Assembly (NCBI GenBank): GCA_013400155.1
Contig: VXBM01000026.1
Span: 341,542 to 405,541, forward strand
Source: Helopsaltes ochotensis
Taxonomy: Eukaryota > Chordata > Aves > Passeriformes > Locustellidae
DNA length: 64,000 bases
Reading direction: 5' to 3'
Part shown: positions 24,241-38,570 of the stretch, piece after piece
Numbering within the stretch: position 1 is the first letter of the stretch
Layout of the letters: every line of letters starts with the position of its first letter
Position numbers and translations under genes: made by a program
Notes under the pieces: generated by a model
Database searches by the model: none
The model's input: only the letters and a program-made list of their open reading frames with translations
What the model was told of the DNA's origin: nothing

Positions 24241-27200
24241 CTACCACTTTCTTTGATTTTTATTACTTAAGAACTCTTTGAGGTCATTTGACTATTCTAC
24301 ACTTAGCTTTGCCACGACCTCAGAAATAAATTGGCTAAAACCTTCCATTTGTAGACCAGCAGCTACTGTAAGAATTGACACAGTGGGGATTCAATTTTAA
24401 ATTTTCTTTTTATTCTAGAAACAATGAAAAATGAAACAGTCACAACAGTCACAGCACACAAGATGCTACATGACAGAATGCAGTATATTTTTCCAGTTCA
24501 GCTCAGTTTTCCACTCCTTTGCCTTTTGCAATTGAGCCCAAAGTAACTCAGTCCTCTTTACAGATAAAACCATCTTGTAAGAATTTTTCTGATTTTCCAC
24601 TTCCTTTTTGTCCCCATCAGTTTTATGCTGTTAAACAAACAGCCACTCTTTTGCTCATGTAAAATGCCAGACTGATAGCCCTGGAAAACGAAGCCCTTCA
24701 ATCAGCAGTAAAAGGTGCGGCACGGGCCACAGCAATCAAGCTTCCCAAAGCATCTTGCCAACATATCTCAGCCAGAACTTGCATTTCTACCTCCTGTAAC
24801 TATGAAATCAGTTTGGTCTAATTCAAATCATCCTGAGCTTCTCTATAGTAGTTAACAAATAACGGAAAGCGTGAAAGCAGCTACTACTATATGGATACCT
24901 GCCCTCTAGGAACTAGAGACACCACACATCATATCACACAAGTCAAACTGTGAAGGGTGCTGGCCAGGTCTGTAATTCAGCAGCTCACCTAAAGCCAAAG
25001 ACTGCCTACTCACTATAGCTTGACCAGCTCAGCCCTTTTCTGCCATTTTACTCTTCTGATTTCCTGCCTGTTCTCTTTCACAGCCAAAATGCAGTTTACC
25101 AAATCCTTCAATTCTTTCTTACAGATGAGCTTTGTATCCTTAATCTTTCAGTTACACAAAGGAAATGATATAGGTGAAAGTTGCACTAGAGAGGTCAGGG
25201 AGCTGAACTGAGCTTATCTCATGTACATCAATAGGCAAGATTCAAAAGGGACGATCAGGAAAGGAAAACCAAAAGGTGATTCGAAAGGAGAAAGAAGAGA
25301 AGGTTGGAAAGAGTAAAAGTACAGCAATGAGTAAAGACAGAAGAAACTGCACAGGGCTGGGAAAAGGGCCATTGCACACAAGGGAAGAGAAATTATATGA
25401 TGTATTAGTGACAGAACAACAATGACACATTGGAGAAATGACAGTGCATATAAAGATTAAGACTAGAATGAGAAAAGATTAATGGTGTGAAGAGACAAAA
25501 ATGGAAACTTTAACCTTCAGAAAGAAGACAAAGTATAAGGTAAAATGAGAATACACCAAAAAAAAAGGGAAGAAGAGAACCAAACTGGGAACATTCCAGA
25601 GGGCAAACTGGAAAGGACAGAAGAGGATACTACACTGTGCTGGACACGGCTATGAAGGAAACTGTGTGCACTTGAAAGCGGGGTTACTCACTGTGGAGGA
25701 TTCCCTGTTTCTCTTCCTGAGTACAGTCCCCTCAGCACACCTGGGCAGCTCCTCCCTGCAATTGAGAAAATTTGGGTAGCCCTGTCCCCTTCTCTACAAC
25801 ATCACATCCTACTCTATAAAGTCAGTAAAAGTGCCAAGTATTACCATGAGAGTTTGACAATAATGGGAAAGAAAAAACAAAGCTAAGCAAACATCAGAAG
25901 TCACCCTTTCCTGGACAATGGGAGAAGGGAGAGCAGTTTGTGCTGAGGAAGCTGCACTGAACTGGTTGTGGAAACAATGGCCAGACATACAGATAGAGAA
26001 GATCATCTTCACCAAACAACAGTGAAACCAACAGTAGGATGCATAACAACACTACAGACAGCTTAATGAAACCCACAGGGCAGATTTCAAATACCACAGT
26101 ATGAAGGGAACAAATTCAGGGTATTATGACAAATTGAAATGCAGACTGTTAGGCTGAAAGTGCTGGAGTAAATAATTCCCCATTTTGTGGATTTGCTTTA
26201 CACTGGACAGGTACTGTGGGCTGCAGTTCATATACCCCACAAATTTAGTTCTGTTCATCTAACCCTTTATACCCTGTTTTTTAAAGAACTGTTCATACCC
26301 TAACTGAAAAGCATAAAATCTCCTATTTAAAAACTGCTTAAGTTGAAAATCCTGTTATTATGTACATGATTATGTTTTCTTTATAGTAACAAAGATTAAT
26401 TAGCAGAGAATCTTTGTAAGGATGGGGTTTTTTCTGCCCCTCCCACCATGCTGCCCATCCTCATCATTGCTCCTCCCTTCCCCCCAGTTTTAGCCTAATC
26501 ATTTATCACAATAAGAAAATAAAAATAATTACTTGTAAAAACCTTTCAATGATAATATAATTTTCTTCCCTCAGTTATGGAAAACAGCATAAGAGTATTA
26601 TTAAAGATTCTGTGAGCTAATGAATACATTGAACTGTTAATTACACTAGTATTTCTTTGCCTCTGTATCTCACCACTAACACTGCTAAAAGCCTGCAATT
26701 CCTTTTGCATTTCTAAGACTTTTTAAAATAATATTAGAAATTCAAACTGAATAACTAACTGTGCCTTAAGGCAAACAACATACTAAAATGCAGAAGGAAT
26801 AGTTAAGTCATAGGCTTCTTGGTCAGACAGTAATGCACATCAGGGGAGGAAGACCTAATCTGTTTTAAATATCTTTCTTCTTCCTCCCACTCCATCCACC
26901 AACGCTCATATCATATATGGGCAGTGGCTAATAAAGCTGAAATTAAAGCTCACAAAAGTACTGTTGTGAAGAACATGACTGTTTCAATATATTTTGTTAA
27001 GGAGGACAATGGCAGAAGAATAGTTTGCACTGACTGCAACCTCTATCGCAGAAGATCAGATATTTATTCCTATTATTCCTGCTCTATTTATTCCTGCCAT
27101 TCAACCATAGCCATAGAAAGGGACAGCAGCTAAATAACTGGGACAAATAACGTGATACCCATCAGGACAATCGGAAAGAGAACAGAAGTAGGCGCTGCAC

Positions 27201-28257
27201 AGAGCCCACTCTTGGTGTTCATTCAAACCCTGGTTAACAGCTCAAGGAGAAGGCTCAGATCATACTAAGCACAGTGGAAATCAAACCTGACAAATAGGTA
27301 GCAGCCTGACAAATTGAAGCATTTGTGTCACCTACAGGTATCAACTCACAACTTCAGAGATATTAAATAATCACACAGATGCCACAAACACATGTAGTCC
27401 CACTTTCATTGGAAAAGTCATGTCAGTTATACTGGACAAGAAAAAATACGGATTCCTTTATTCACCACAGCATCTATCATCAGCTGTGTGTTGACAACTA
27501 CCCAAAAAAAAAAAAATCAGTTGCCACACTGAGGAAAAACACTTTCCAGTGAACTCTTAGCAGGAAGACTCTAGTGCAGAGTCAAGACTCTTTGCCTAAG
27601 AGAGAAATCTTGAAAGCTCAGTTTGCCTACACAATCAGAAGATGACTTCTCTGTAATTGATGGAATTATTAGTTCACATACACAGATGCTTGTGACTACC
27701 TGAACCAGATCTGCTCAATCATCTGCATTTTAGACACTTAAGACAATACAGCAGAGGGACAAAGTGAAGAAAGGCAAACCAGAGAGTTAGTCCTCCTGCT
27801 ACCCATAAACATTCCTGCAGAAAATGGGAAGCTTCGGCTGCAGCTATCAGTTATCATATTGATAGAAAATAATTCATCTAAACAAGAACCAAGTGTGTTC
27901 TGATATTGCACTGTGGTCCAAAAGCAGCAGGCAGATCAGCCAAGTGGGCTTCACGCTACTGATTGTGTGACCAAAGTCTGAAACTAGCCAGAGCTTCCTC
28001 CACTTCTGAATGCTGCTGGCAGGGATCTGAAGGTCGGGTAGCTGACAAAAATCAGGATCATTTTATCGTAATACGCTGAGCCACTAGTCAGAAACTGAAG
28101 TAATTCTCCTTAGAATGTTATTTTTAAAAAAATGAGGAGGAGGAGAAAGAGGAACAGTACAGTCATTCCCAGTGTTCCTACTCATCAGCTAAAAGACACA
28201 TCAAGCTGAACTACACAATGGACAATCTTTACTGCCCAAAGACAGCAGGGTGAACAC
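24241..28257. other. Intronic DNA, purine-rich around 25.24-25.64 kb
   Basis: Mostly featureless. 25240-25640 is enriched in A and G on the plus strand (AAGGAGAAAGAAGAGAAGG type), hence pyrimidine-rich in the ASXL3 transcript. No known repeat was identified. Confidence 0.5.
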
Positions 28258-28301
28258 AAGAACAAAAAAACCCAACCAACCAAACAAACCCCCCCAAAAA
28301 C
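28258..28301. repeat. A/C simple sequence
   Basis: AACCAACCAAACAAACCCCCC-type units on the plus strand. Confidence 0.85.
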
Positions 28302-30292
28302 TTTCTTTCTCCTAAGCAGAAAATATAAATTACTTTCTAGCCACCCATTACTAAATTAATGAATTGAAAGATGGAGTATCAAACAGGGTACAAGAAATAA
28401 CACCATCTTGGAAAAAATCCAGCATTGTTTTCTACAGCTGCTTATGTGAGGTTAACAGGAGGACTGACTTCTATTGTGGGAAATGCCCCACTCAAATCTT
28501 TTGTGTTCATTTTTGATTAACAGCTTCCGTCATTGGGGAATTATCAGCAGCTTGGTAAAAGTTCAAAGCCTTTTGTGTGAAGAAAGATGGGTAAACGGTT
28601 TGGAGAGGAGGGGAGGGTATAGAGGGAGGGAAGAAAGGAAGTGCATAGAGATAGATGAAGAGGTGGAAACAGCAAGGAGGGGTACATGATACATTAAAAA
28701 GAGGGATGATTATAAGGGTAGGTGCACCATGACCTCTTGTAACACAGGTTCTCAAATAGGTATTCACAGAACTCTTGCTAATAGTGATCAAGAGAAAGGT
28801 AAACAGTGGTTTCCAGGTACTAAAATATTAAAAGAACTTGAAACAGCAGCAATAATTCTCCTGGTAGGACTTTTGTCTTTGAGCAGTTGAAATTACAATA
28901 AGGAAACTATAAGATCTTAGTAGAAGAAGGTGCATTTCATAAGACATGTCACTCTCAGTATGTTCCATACTACGAATTTCTCTTTGTTATTCACTTGATA
29001 CTACAGATAAGCAAGAAAAGAAACATCAAACAAGAAAAGAAACAAAGATGTCACATGAATAACAAAGGAACACACAAAAAATACAGTAACATGGTCAAAT
29101 AAATTAAGTTTTAACATTCTTTTTGGTCCATGCTTGCTAGTCCACACTTTTTTTTAGGTTCAGAGGTAATTCTACTGACCAACAGTACTCAAACAGTTTA
29201 AAGCACACTCATAAAGTAATTTTCCCCAACTCTCTTTCAATGAAAAGCATTTTATTGTTCCTTTAGTATGAACTATAGGGAACAACTGGCAAAGTGTTTC
29301 CTGCAAGAGAATTTCTACTATAGAACTTAAAAGTTGATCTGAAACCATCTAGCTCTGCTAACCTACCAGATACATAAAGCATTATCATCATATTCTAAAA
29401 AACTGAATGAAAGAAAAGAGCAAGAAAGAAGCTGAATAGTTTCTTTGTTCATACAATTGCTTTAACCGGATCACTTGAGGTTTGTTCTAAGATGTCTGAA
29501 ACTTTTATTGTTCTTTCCAAAATTTATTTATAATGTCATATTTCAAATAGATATAAAGGCAGCTTTTGAAATTCCAGATAAACTGTACTCTTGACATTTT
29601 GAATTCAAAAGAAATTGGATTACAATTCAGTTAAAATTAACATACAGTTGGGCTATTCCTTTAAAAGGCACAAGCTCTAACAGCAGTGACATCCTGCCAT
29701 TGCTAATGGTCTCATATATCACAACAGAAAATGTAGGAAAGTTTTTAGCTCTAAACAACTGACTTTTATAATAACTTATTGATCTGGTCTAACATACTGA
29801 AAAAATGGAAACCTTTATATTTCTCTTTATTAATGCAATCAGCCTGTCCAAGCAACCAGGAACTTTCACTTACAGGCTCTGTCAGGACAGATCTTTAAAC
29901 ACCTCAGTGACTGTAGCAGGGTGAACCTAGGGAGCACGCAGAATCCTATCAGATTTCTAAGACCAGGATCAAAGATACCCCAGTGAGCATGGTGTCAAAC
30001 TTGCTATCCTAGTATGGCTTCCACTGTTAGCAGCAGGATTACTAACAACGATTCCTGTTCAAGCCATGGGGCATCCAGATTCCCAGAATGATTGCTTAGT
30101 TCTGACAGCACCACATTCAGTGCCAGTTCTGCTCAGCCATGCAAGCCACACATCTCCTCGCATCCTACTGCAATACTCCATTGCCTCTTACTGTGCCCAG
30201 CCTTTCCCTGTTCTCAAACTGATACTCCCATCTTCTGAGGTGTTGCAATAACCCTAACTTGTATATCTCACACCTTCCCACATCCAAATGTT
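28302..30292. other. Intronic DNA, nothing recognised
   Basis: A purine-rich patch at 28595-28685 and a somewhat G+C-richer stretch at 29880-30280 are the only departures. Neither matches a repeat I know. Confidence 0.5.
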
Positions 30293-30331
30293 CTTATTTT
30301 ATATTATATTATATATATTATTTTATATTAT
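30293..30331. repeat. A/T microsatellite
   Basis: TATTATATTATATATATTA-type sequence with only A and T over about 40 bases. Confidence 0.85.
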
Positions 30332-30818
30332 CAAATTTCTTCCTCTTATCCTTACCACAGTACAAGCCTACAGGATATTCCTAATGTCCTCTACCCCCTC
30401 AAACATGAGTGCATTCATACAGATGCAGCTCACGCCATGGGTTCCCCAAAACCTGCACACAGGCACACAAATGCTGCACAGGTAAGCAGCAGTGGTACCT
30501 TGCTGGCAGCACACTGCCGCTCTTAGGTGCTGACAGGACAAATTGTGACGTAGACCTCCTCCGGCTTGTGGAGGCAAGGCACACATTCTGTTGCCTAGAG
30601 TAGAGGTTTCACCAATGCTGACCCAGCTGGAAAACTTGGGTAAAAGCTTTTAAAACTACAAATCATTGTTTCAGGGAAGAGACAAGGAGTAAAAAAAAGC
30701 TCTGTCATACAAAAGCATTACTGAAATCTGTACCCATTCAGTGACCACATAGGCCATTTTCCTGAAATGCCTCTAATTGTGGCAGGGATAAAAATTCTCA
30801 TTTGGCACCTACTTGGTA

Positions 30819-30975
30819 CAAAAAAACCCAAAAAAAACCCCCAAAAAACCCAAAAAACAACAACAAAAAAAAACCCAACAACAACAACAACAAAAAAAAA
30901 TAACCCCAAAAAAACCAAAAAAGAAAAAAAAAACCAAAACCAAACCAAAACAAAAACAAACAAAAAAAAAACCCA
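30819..30975. repeat. Long A/C-rich simple sequence
   Basis: About 155 bases of almost only A and C on the plus strand (ACCCAAAAAA, CAACAACAAC and CCAAAACC units). The open frames across it are low-complexity artefacts. Confidence 0.95.
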
Positions 30976-33900
30976 CCTTGCTTAGGTGACTGGAACTAAT
31001 AGAGCTGAATGGATACCAGTGCCCTGTCAGCTTCTTTTACATTACAGATAACAGAGGAAAGAACTTCTATCAGTGTGAATACATTCATCCCTACTAAAGG
31101 AACAAAAAAACCCCTCAAAAACTAAGAAACACCAAACCTTAAACATATTTATTTTCATATATGCTGTTTTCTCTATTGGAAGATGATACAGATTTTTTTT
31201 TTCTGAGGCACTGAAAGGTTTGCTGTATAACTTATGTTTCAGCATAGTAAGATAAAAAAATAATTACAAAGAGCAAAACTGTACAGAAAAATCAACAGAG
31301 AGAAGGAATACATGTTTGTTTCAGAAGCTTTCATCGCTTTATTTTCCTCAGGCAAGTGTAATGTGTAAGGGTTACTTTTAATGTGAGAAAGAAAATTCCT
31401 ACTGGCTACTCTCTGAATGTACCAAATTTAACAGGAGGTGACAGTTGTGCTGATTTTCTTGCCATTGCTTTACTATCAGAGCTTATCTTGTTAGACAGTG
31501 TCCTAAAGATACTGACCTAAGACTTCTAGAAGGCAAAAAAGAAAACAGGAGAAAACAGAAGAGAAAAGAGAAAACAAATAAAATATTTTAAACCATGCAC
31601 TCTACATAAATATTCTTACAAATTAGTTTTGACCATTTCATCCTGGTAAAATTGACTCATTAAAAGGAAAAGTTTAATGCTGCAACTAACACTGATTCAA
31701 TTGTTATTGAATATATTTATGTTTACAGAACATCTAATACAGCAAACATAAAACCATAAAAATTATACTTCCATTTTAATTGTGTGGGATAGATGGCAAG
31801 AAACTAGCTCATGAAATTTATAGCATATTTTGATGCTTTGGTGAACAAACAGGATAAGTCACACTGATCCTCTTAACCTCAGAAGGGAAGTCCATAAATT
31901 TCACAACTAATTTGTCTGGGCTGTTCCTCACTCACAGGATGATACACCCTTCAAAATAATTAGCAAATGGACATGCAGAACATTACTAAGAGTCCTTCTT
32001 AATAATTGTATCCCAGAAAGAATGACTACAATATTGTCTAATGCATGGAAAACACAGAATTAAATTCCTGAGAGATGTACAGCAAGTGATAAAGTTGAAA
32101 AAAATAAAAGTCCCTTGCAATCAGACACAACAGAAATCCACATTCTGGATTCTTCAAGTTCCCTCAGTCCACCTGTTCAAGTACTGAGGAAAAATGGAAA
32201 ACCAAAATTTTCCAAAGCAAACCAATATTTCCACAAAATGAAAAATTTTTTTCCAAAACCAATGGCTTGGTTTTGGGGGGTAGGGAGAAGTGTTGGTTTT
32301 TTTAAACAGACAGTATTTTTTCTTGTCCAAACGGACAATAGAAAAGAGCAGAGTTAGATACCTTGCATGTCATGTTTTTTTCCTTCAGCCTGCACAATTA
32401 TTTCACATCAGGTTTTATTAGTCTGAATCATGACATCATTATGTACAGAGTACAGTTCACTGGCACAATCCAGACCTACTGGTTAAATTGCTCTGAGAAT
32501 AGATATGATAAGTCATGTTTTCGAACTAAAGAAATACAATCTTCTCAAAGAATGTATAAAGAGAGAATTCTTTTGTTAGCTGTCAGTGAGATTTTGCTAT
32601 CTCTGTTAAATATATAATGGTTAGTGTCATAACGAAGATCAGCCATCGTGTTATGGCATTTATCTTCATGAGTGAAGAGAGGAAGGGCTACTGTGATTTA
32701 TTCTGTCTCTCCTCATGAGACGATTAATGTCATAAGAGATTAGTCTTCAGTACTCACTTGTACACAGAATATAATACAGGGCTGGAGTGGGATGCTAAGC
32801 AGTTTTAATTGCCACAAGTTTGGAAGACCACATTACTTACATATGGCAATGGTTGACAATTAGTCACCTAAGATTTTCAAAAATAGGAGAATATTTTGCA
32901 GCTCACTAACTCATATCCACTTTGTGTCATTTAATTGTTCAGTCCTTCTTAGCAATGTTTCCACACAGTCCCTTTTCCTAGCTAATCACCTAAGTCCACC
33001 CACACTTGTCCTCTTAAAAGCATGATTTATTGTAAAACTGAAGTCCATACTGCTGGCTTATGTCAATTTTGGTAGCATCTGTTTAAAGGTTTTAAAAAAC
33101 CACACTATTTAACAACTATTATCAAGAAACATTTGTCACAACACAGGCAGATTATTAAGAGTATATAATGGCTCTGTATCTAAGTTTGCATAAGGTGTAT
33201 AAACAGCTTTCCTCAAGATTTGAGAAGTTATGTGCTCACCTCTTCCCAGGGACCTTGTAAAACAATCTGACCATCCTAAACTAAAGGTAACAATTTTTCA
33301 AAAGCTTATCACCTTGGAGAAATGCATACAGAATGTTTTGTTTACATGCTGCTTGCTTCTTCTTATGGAAGAAAATACTTCAAATAATACTGTAGTGAAA
33401 AAAGAATAACAAAAAAAAACCCAAAAAATCACCATCATGATAAGCAAAAGTTCTGTTAAAAAGGGAAGAATTATTTTTCCTCTAAGCCAGAACAAGAACA
33501 TTCTGCATCTTCTTAGATCTTCTTTTCTCACTGCTGCTTAATCAAAAAATCCCTTGACAAAAAAGAGCTTTTTTGTTAAAAACAGCAATTCCTTACCATT
33601 GGTCTACATCAAATAAAACACATTATTAAAAAGCTCTCATGATAAAGTGTTATCTTTATCTAGGCTTCTCAAATATTGACTTAAACATTTTTATCAGGCT
33701 GTTAATCACATCCACATTCAACGTGAACAGCAACAGAGACCAGCCTTGACAGTCAGGTAACAGGGCAACATTATGGCAGGGAAAAAGTATTGTGAAAGCT
33801 AAGGACATTTCTTATTGATGGTAAGTGGATAGGAGAGAAAAATCAATGGGTCCTCATCAGTACAACTATCTACCAGCTGGATGCTGATTTTCCTTAGAGA

Positions 33901-34825
33901 TTAAAACCAATAGAAGCAATCACTTGGCACAGGTGAACAAATTCAATAGGACCTTCAGTCTATAAAGGAGGAAAGTGAACAGCGAATTCAAGGCTGGAGT
34001 TCATGAAGAGACAAAATGCTGATTGTTAAACGAACAGTTTGCAATCAGATCTCGAAACAAAATACAGAACATGTCTTTACCTGTGGGGGTACAACCTGAA
34101 ACTGTTCAGTGTAATCTGTAGTTGTTGTGAGGGTTCCAAACTCCTGACTTGGCATAAAGGAATTATTTCAAGCTGCAAGACTGGCTGACCCCTCCAAGTC
34201 AAGCTGGACTGGACCAACGAGGTTACAGTGTGAAATGGCCATCAGCCATACACATCATGCAACTACCACCACCAAACGCCACAATCACAGCAAAGTAATT
34301 GGTCAACAGAGGGGAATCACAGAGGATTTGTAAAGGAATATAAATGCAGAGACTTCTCATAAAGCTGGGCTTCCTGTTCAAGACAAGCTTCCATTTTTAA
34401 CATCATTGTACATTTCTTATCCTAAGACCCTTCACTATACACTGAACAAATGAGCTGTTACCTTACAGGATGGTAACTGTAACCCAAGAAATGCAAACAA
34501 AGAAAGAGTAAAACACTGCTCTTAAAGAGTATATTCTGTCACAGGTTCTTTGCTTATTTTATGAGAAACAACATAGGTACACATGAAGATCTGAGTTTTC
34601 CTGAAGTCACATCTCCTCAGCAAATGTAGGACTAAAAATTGTCAGCTCTAGGAAATGCTACTGGCAAATAAATTCAATATCTATGGGGTTCAGGCATATA
34701 ATTTTATATTTAGTATTTTAGAAGTTGACGATAATACATTTTAGCTGTATGGAAAAATAATACATTTTAGCTGTAGGGAAAGATTACAGTGTCTCAGCCT
34801 GGGTTTCTGGAGCAATTACTGACTT
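30976..34825. other. Intronic DNA, nothing recognised apart from an inverted repeat
   Basis: A+T-rich. An imperfect inverted repeat at 32651-32735 is listed separately. No repeat family was recognised. Confidence 0.55.
32651..32735. repeat. Imperfect inverted repeat
   Basis: 32651-32672 (TTATGGCATTTATCTTCATGAG with two small differences and a 2-base gap) is the reverse complement of 32712-32735. The arms are separated by about 39 bases. 19 of 22 positions pair by eye. A related GTCATAAC motif sits at 32626. Confidence 0.6.
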
Positions 34826-37085
34826 CATACTCAACCTTTGAAACAATCAGAAACACATAATCACTCAGGCTGGAAAAGACGTCCAAGATCATCAAGTACA
34901 ACCTTTGACCAAACACCATCTTGTCAACTAGACCACCTCTAGTGCCACATCCAGGAATTTTCTGAACACTTCCAGGGATGGTGACTCCACCACTTTCCTG
35001 GGCAGTCCATTCCAATGCTTAAGCACATTTCAGTGAAAAATTTCTTCCCATTGTCCAACCTGAACCTCTCCTGGTGCAGCATGAGGCCATTTCCTCTTGT
35101 CCTGTTGCTGGTTTCGTGGAAGACCATCCCCCACCTGGCTACAGCCTCCTCTCAGGTGGTTGTAGAGAATGGTAAGGTCTCCCCTGAGCCTCCTTTTCTC
35201 CAGGATAAACACCCCCAACTGCCTCAGCTGTTCCTCATCACACTTGTGCTCCAGACCCTTCCTTGGACTCACCCCAGCACCTCAAAATCTTTCTTGTAGT
35301 GAGGGGCCCAGAACTGAACACAGGATTCAAAGTGAGGCCTCACTGATGCTGAGTACAGGGGGACAATCACTGATCCTGCTGGCCACACTATTGCTGATGC
35401 AGGCCAGGATGTCATTTCTGGCCACCTAGGCACACACTGGCTCATGTTAGCCAAACAGCACCCCCAGCTCCTCTTCCATTGGGTCGCTTTCCAGCCACTC
35501 TTCCCCCAGCCTGTGGCGCTGCCTGGGGTTGTTGTGACCAAAGTGCAGGACCTGGCACTTGGCCTTGTGGAACCTCACACCACTGGCCTCAGCCCACTGA
35601 TCCAGCCTGCCCAGATCCCTCTGCAGAGCCTTCCTGCCCTCCAGCAGATCAACACTCCCACCCAGCTTGCTGTCATCTGCGAACTCAGTGAGGGTGGACT
35701 CAATCCCCTCCTCCAAACCACTGATAAAGATACTAAAAGGGATAGCTTCAATACTGGCCCCAAAACTGTGCCCTGGGGGGAACACCACTGGTGACAAGTC
35801 ACCATCTGAATTTAACACCACCCACCACTGCTCTCTGGGCTCAGCCAGCCGGCCAGTTTTTAACCCAGTGAAGAGTGCACCCATCAAAGCCATGAGCGGA
35901 CAGTTTCTATACAGGAATACTGGGGAGCCAGTACCGAAGGCCTTACTGAAATCCAGGTAGACAACATCCACAGCTTTTCCCTCATCCAGTAGACTGGTCA
36001 TCTGGTCATAAAAAGGCAATCAGCTGGGTCAAGCAGGACATGACTTTCCTAAACCCATTCTATCTGGGCCTGATCCCCTGGTTGTCCTGTATCCTACAAG
36101 ATGGTGCCTTCCCAGACACTGAGGTCAGGCTTACAGGCTTCTAGATCCCCAGAACATTCTTCCAACCCTTCCTGCAGGTGGGCATCACACTGGCCAGTCT
36201 CCAGTTCTCTGGCTCCCCCCTAGTTAACCAGGACTGGAGAAAAATGCTGGAGTATGGCCTGGCTCTTCTGCAGCTCCCTCAGTACCCTGGTGTGGATCCC
36301 ATCCAGCCCCACAGACTGTGGGTGTCAAGTGGCACAGCAGGGCACTGACTGCTCCCTCCTGGATTACAGGGGGGTCTCTTCTGCTCCCTGTCCCTGCCTA
36401 CCAACTCAGCTAGCTGCCTTGAGGATATCGGGCCTTTCCGTTGAAGACTGAAGCAAAGAAGACATCAACTACCCCAGCCTTTTCCTTTTCTTTGGTTACA
36501 AGGTCCCCCTCCACATCCAAGAAAGGATGGAGATTTTCCTTGGCCCTCTTTTTGTTGTTAATGTACTTATAAAAACGCTTCGTATTACTTTTCACAGCAG
36601 TGACCACATGGAGTTCTTCTAGTTCATCTTTCACCAATCCAATTTTCTGTCAACAAGACCTGATGACATCCTTGTACTCTTCTTCAGTTGCCTGCCCCTC
36701 TTTCCCAAGGTCATGAACTCTTTTTTTCCTTCCCAAGTTCAAGCTCCCTATTCAGCCCGGCCAGTCTTCTTCCCTCATGGCTCATCTTTCAGCACCTAGG
36801 GATAGCCTGCTCCTGTGCCTGTAATACGTCCTCCTTAAAAGTATGTCCAGCCTTCCTGGACCCCTTTGTTTTTAAGAGCTGTTTCCCAAGACAATCTCTG
36901 AACCACTGTCCTGGACAGGCTGAAGTCTGCCCTCCAGAAGCCCAAGATAGTTTTGGCAAACCCTTTCCTTACTTTACTAAGAACAGAAAACTCTCTCATA
37001 TCATGCTCGCTGTGCCCAAGATGGCCTTGGACCTAGAGTCTCCACTGGGAGATGGCAGAAGAATCTCTCCAATGGGAGAATATAG
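34826..37085 (-). mobile_element. CR1 LINE, 5'-truncated, about 2.25 kb
   Basis: Minus-strand CR1 with its 3' end at 34.83 kb (degenerate 8-base terminal units, then CAGGCTGGAAAAGACGTCC on the plus strand). It contains the conserved 3' UTR, then broken ORF2. The C-terminal part near 35.3 kb includes PLYSASVRPHFESCVQFWA. The reverse transcriptase core at 35447-36019 has VVYLDFSKAF and the catalytic FADDSKLGGSVD box. An upstream part at 36410-36637 contains RFYKYINNKKRAKENLHP. Frameshifts separate these blocks, so it is inactive. It is much better preserved than the copies at 4.1 and 20 kb, so it is a younger insertion. Confidence 0.96.
35447..36019 (-). pseudogene. CR1 ORF2 reverse transcriptase fragment
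   Basis: This is the longest intact stretch (190 codons) of the CR1 ORF2 pseudogene. It runs from near GKAVDVVYLDFSKAF (the first RT aspartate region), through the FADD box (YXDD class) at roughly residue 115, to the QVLHFG motif near residue 160. The proximal RT and endonuclease are in other frames or missing. The protein would copy LINE RNA into DNA at the target; this copy cannot be functional. Confidence 0.93.
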
Positions 37086-38385
37086 ATTTTTTTTTTTTAA
37101 TTGTTGTTGGCACTAGTTATAATATAGGCAAGATAATTTTAAACCACTTCTGGAAATTCTAATAGGAGATCTCACTACCAAATGAATGAGAAAATATTTC
37201 AGATGAGAAATTGGTTTTCTTTTTCAATTATTTCAAAGGCATTACTTGTAACTTCAACAATACTCCTTTAACCAAGATAGACCATAGTAAAACTTGTTCT
37301 AAAAATAAACTGAATGGAACATAATGTAAACATAGTGTTGTATTTCCAAGACAAAGGCCTTGTATTTTATAAAGGAGAGACGACAGACTATTTTTTTTTA
37401 ATCTTGGTGTTCCATTGAAATCCTTTTACTCTTAAAGTCTGAGAAAAGTTTAAATTTTAAAGATAAAAGTTTGGGAATTCAACTCATGATATAATTAAGT
37501 GAATGGTAGAAAAATTAATAAAAAACCAAATGATATGTGATTTTATCACTGAATTGAGAAAGTGAGGCTTGTTTCCTAATTTTTTTCTTTGTCAGTCAGA
37601 TTTTTTTACTCCCTTCACTACCTTTTCTATTCTGCTTCTCATTGGTACAAGAACACCTCCATTTTCTTCACTGCTCCCCAATGCAGTACTGTCGTTCTTC
37701 TCCCCAGGATTAAGTCAGTATCAGCCAGGCACACTTTTTTTACCACATGACATGCCAACAGACATAAAACCAGTTTCATTCTCTCCTACTAATCCCTGAA
37801 AATGTATGCCAAGTGCTCAAAGTAATAAGCTTCATAACTATTATGTATGTATGGAGTATTTAAAACCTCTTTTTTTTTTTTCAGAACATTAATTCTCAGA
37901 ATGCTTTTCCCAGACCCCCTCCCTCTTTCTCCACATACATATCTTTCTATAAAATTAACTTCAACATTTAGCAACACATGCACTTACACATGAAGCTTCT
38001 TGCCACAACAGCTCCAACAATGCAGATAACAGCAAACAGATGCAGTGTTTTTTAAATTTTCTTGAACTTTTTATTCTCTTTGCAGCTCTTTCAGAAGCAT
38101 TAGCAACCACCATGCATATATACCAGCCTCACTTATCCAAGCTGCCACTTTTGTGGATCTGGCTCAAAATGAAGACAGGAGCATTTTTCACTCTATTTAA
38201 CATTACTTTAAATAGCTTGAAACATTTTCCTACAGCTCAGACACTAATAAAATTAACTAGCACAAGAAAATCGCAGTATGAAACTGAGTCTGTCCACATC
38301 AAGGACAGTTAAAATTGACTAACAATGACAGAGATATTATTTTCATGTTATTTTTTTATTTAATGGAAGTGTTACAGATTCTGAG
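37086..38385. other. Intronic DNA, nothing recognised
   Basis: A+T-rich spacer between two CR1 insertions, with short homopolymers only. Confidence 0.6.
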
Positions 38386-38570
38386 AATTATGAAACCATA
38401 GAATGGTTTGGACTGGCAGGGATTTTAGAGATCATCTGGTTTCAATGCCCCTGCCTTGGGCAGGGACAGCATTCACTAGACCACATTGTTCAAAGCCCCA
38501 TCCACCCTGGCACTGAACACTTCCAGGAAATGGGCATTCACAACTTCTCCAGGCAACCTGTTCTTGAACG
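38386..38570 (-). mobile_element. CR1 3' end fragment
   Basis: The plus strand reads GAAACCATAGAATGGTTTGG, then a CR1 3' UTR (CAGGGATTTTAGAGATCATC, CCACCCTGGCACTGAACACT). The order places the CR1 tail at the left, hence minus orientation. Only the last 185 bases survive, typical of 5' truncation. Confidence 0.92.

Noticed and set aside
30718..30985. Frames rich in K, N, T or F, V, G across simple sequence
   Set aside because: They are translations of the A/C-rich tract.
35015..35960. Several plus-strand frames of 70-116 residues
   Set aside because: They are antisense shadows of the minus-strand CR1 ORF2.
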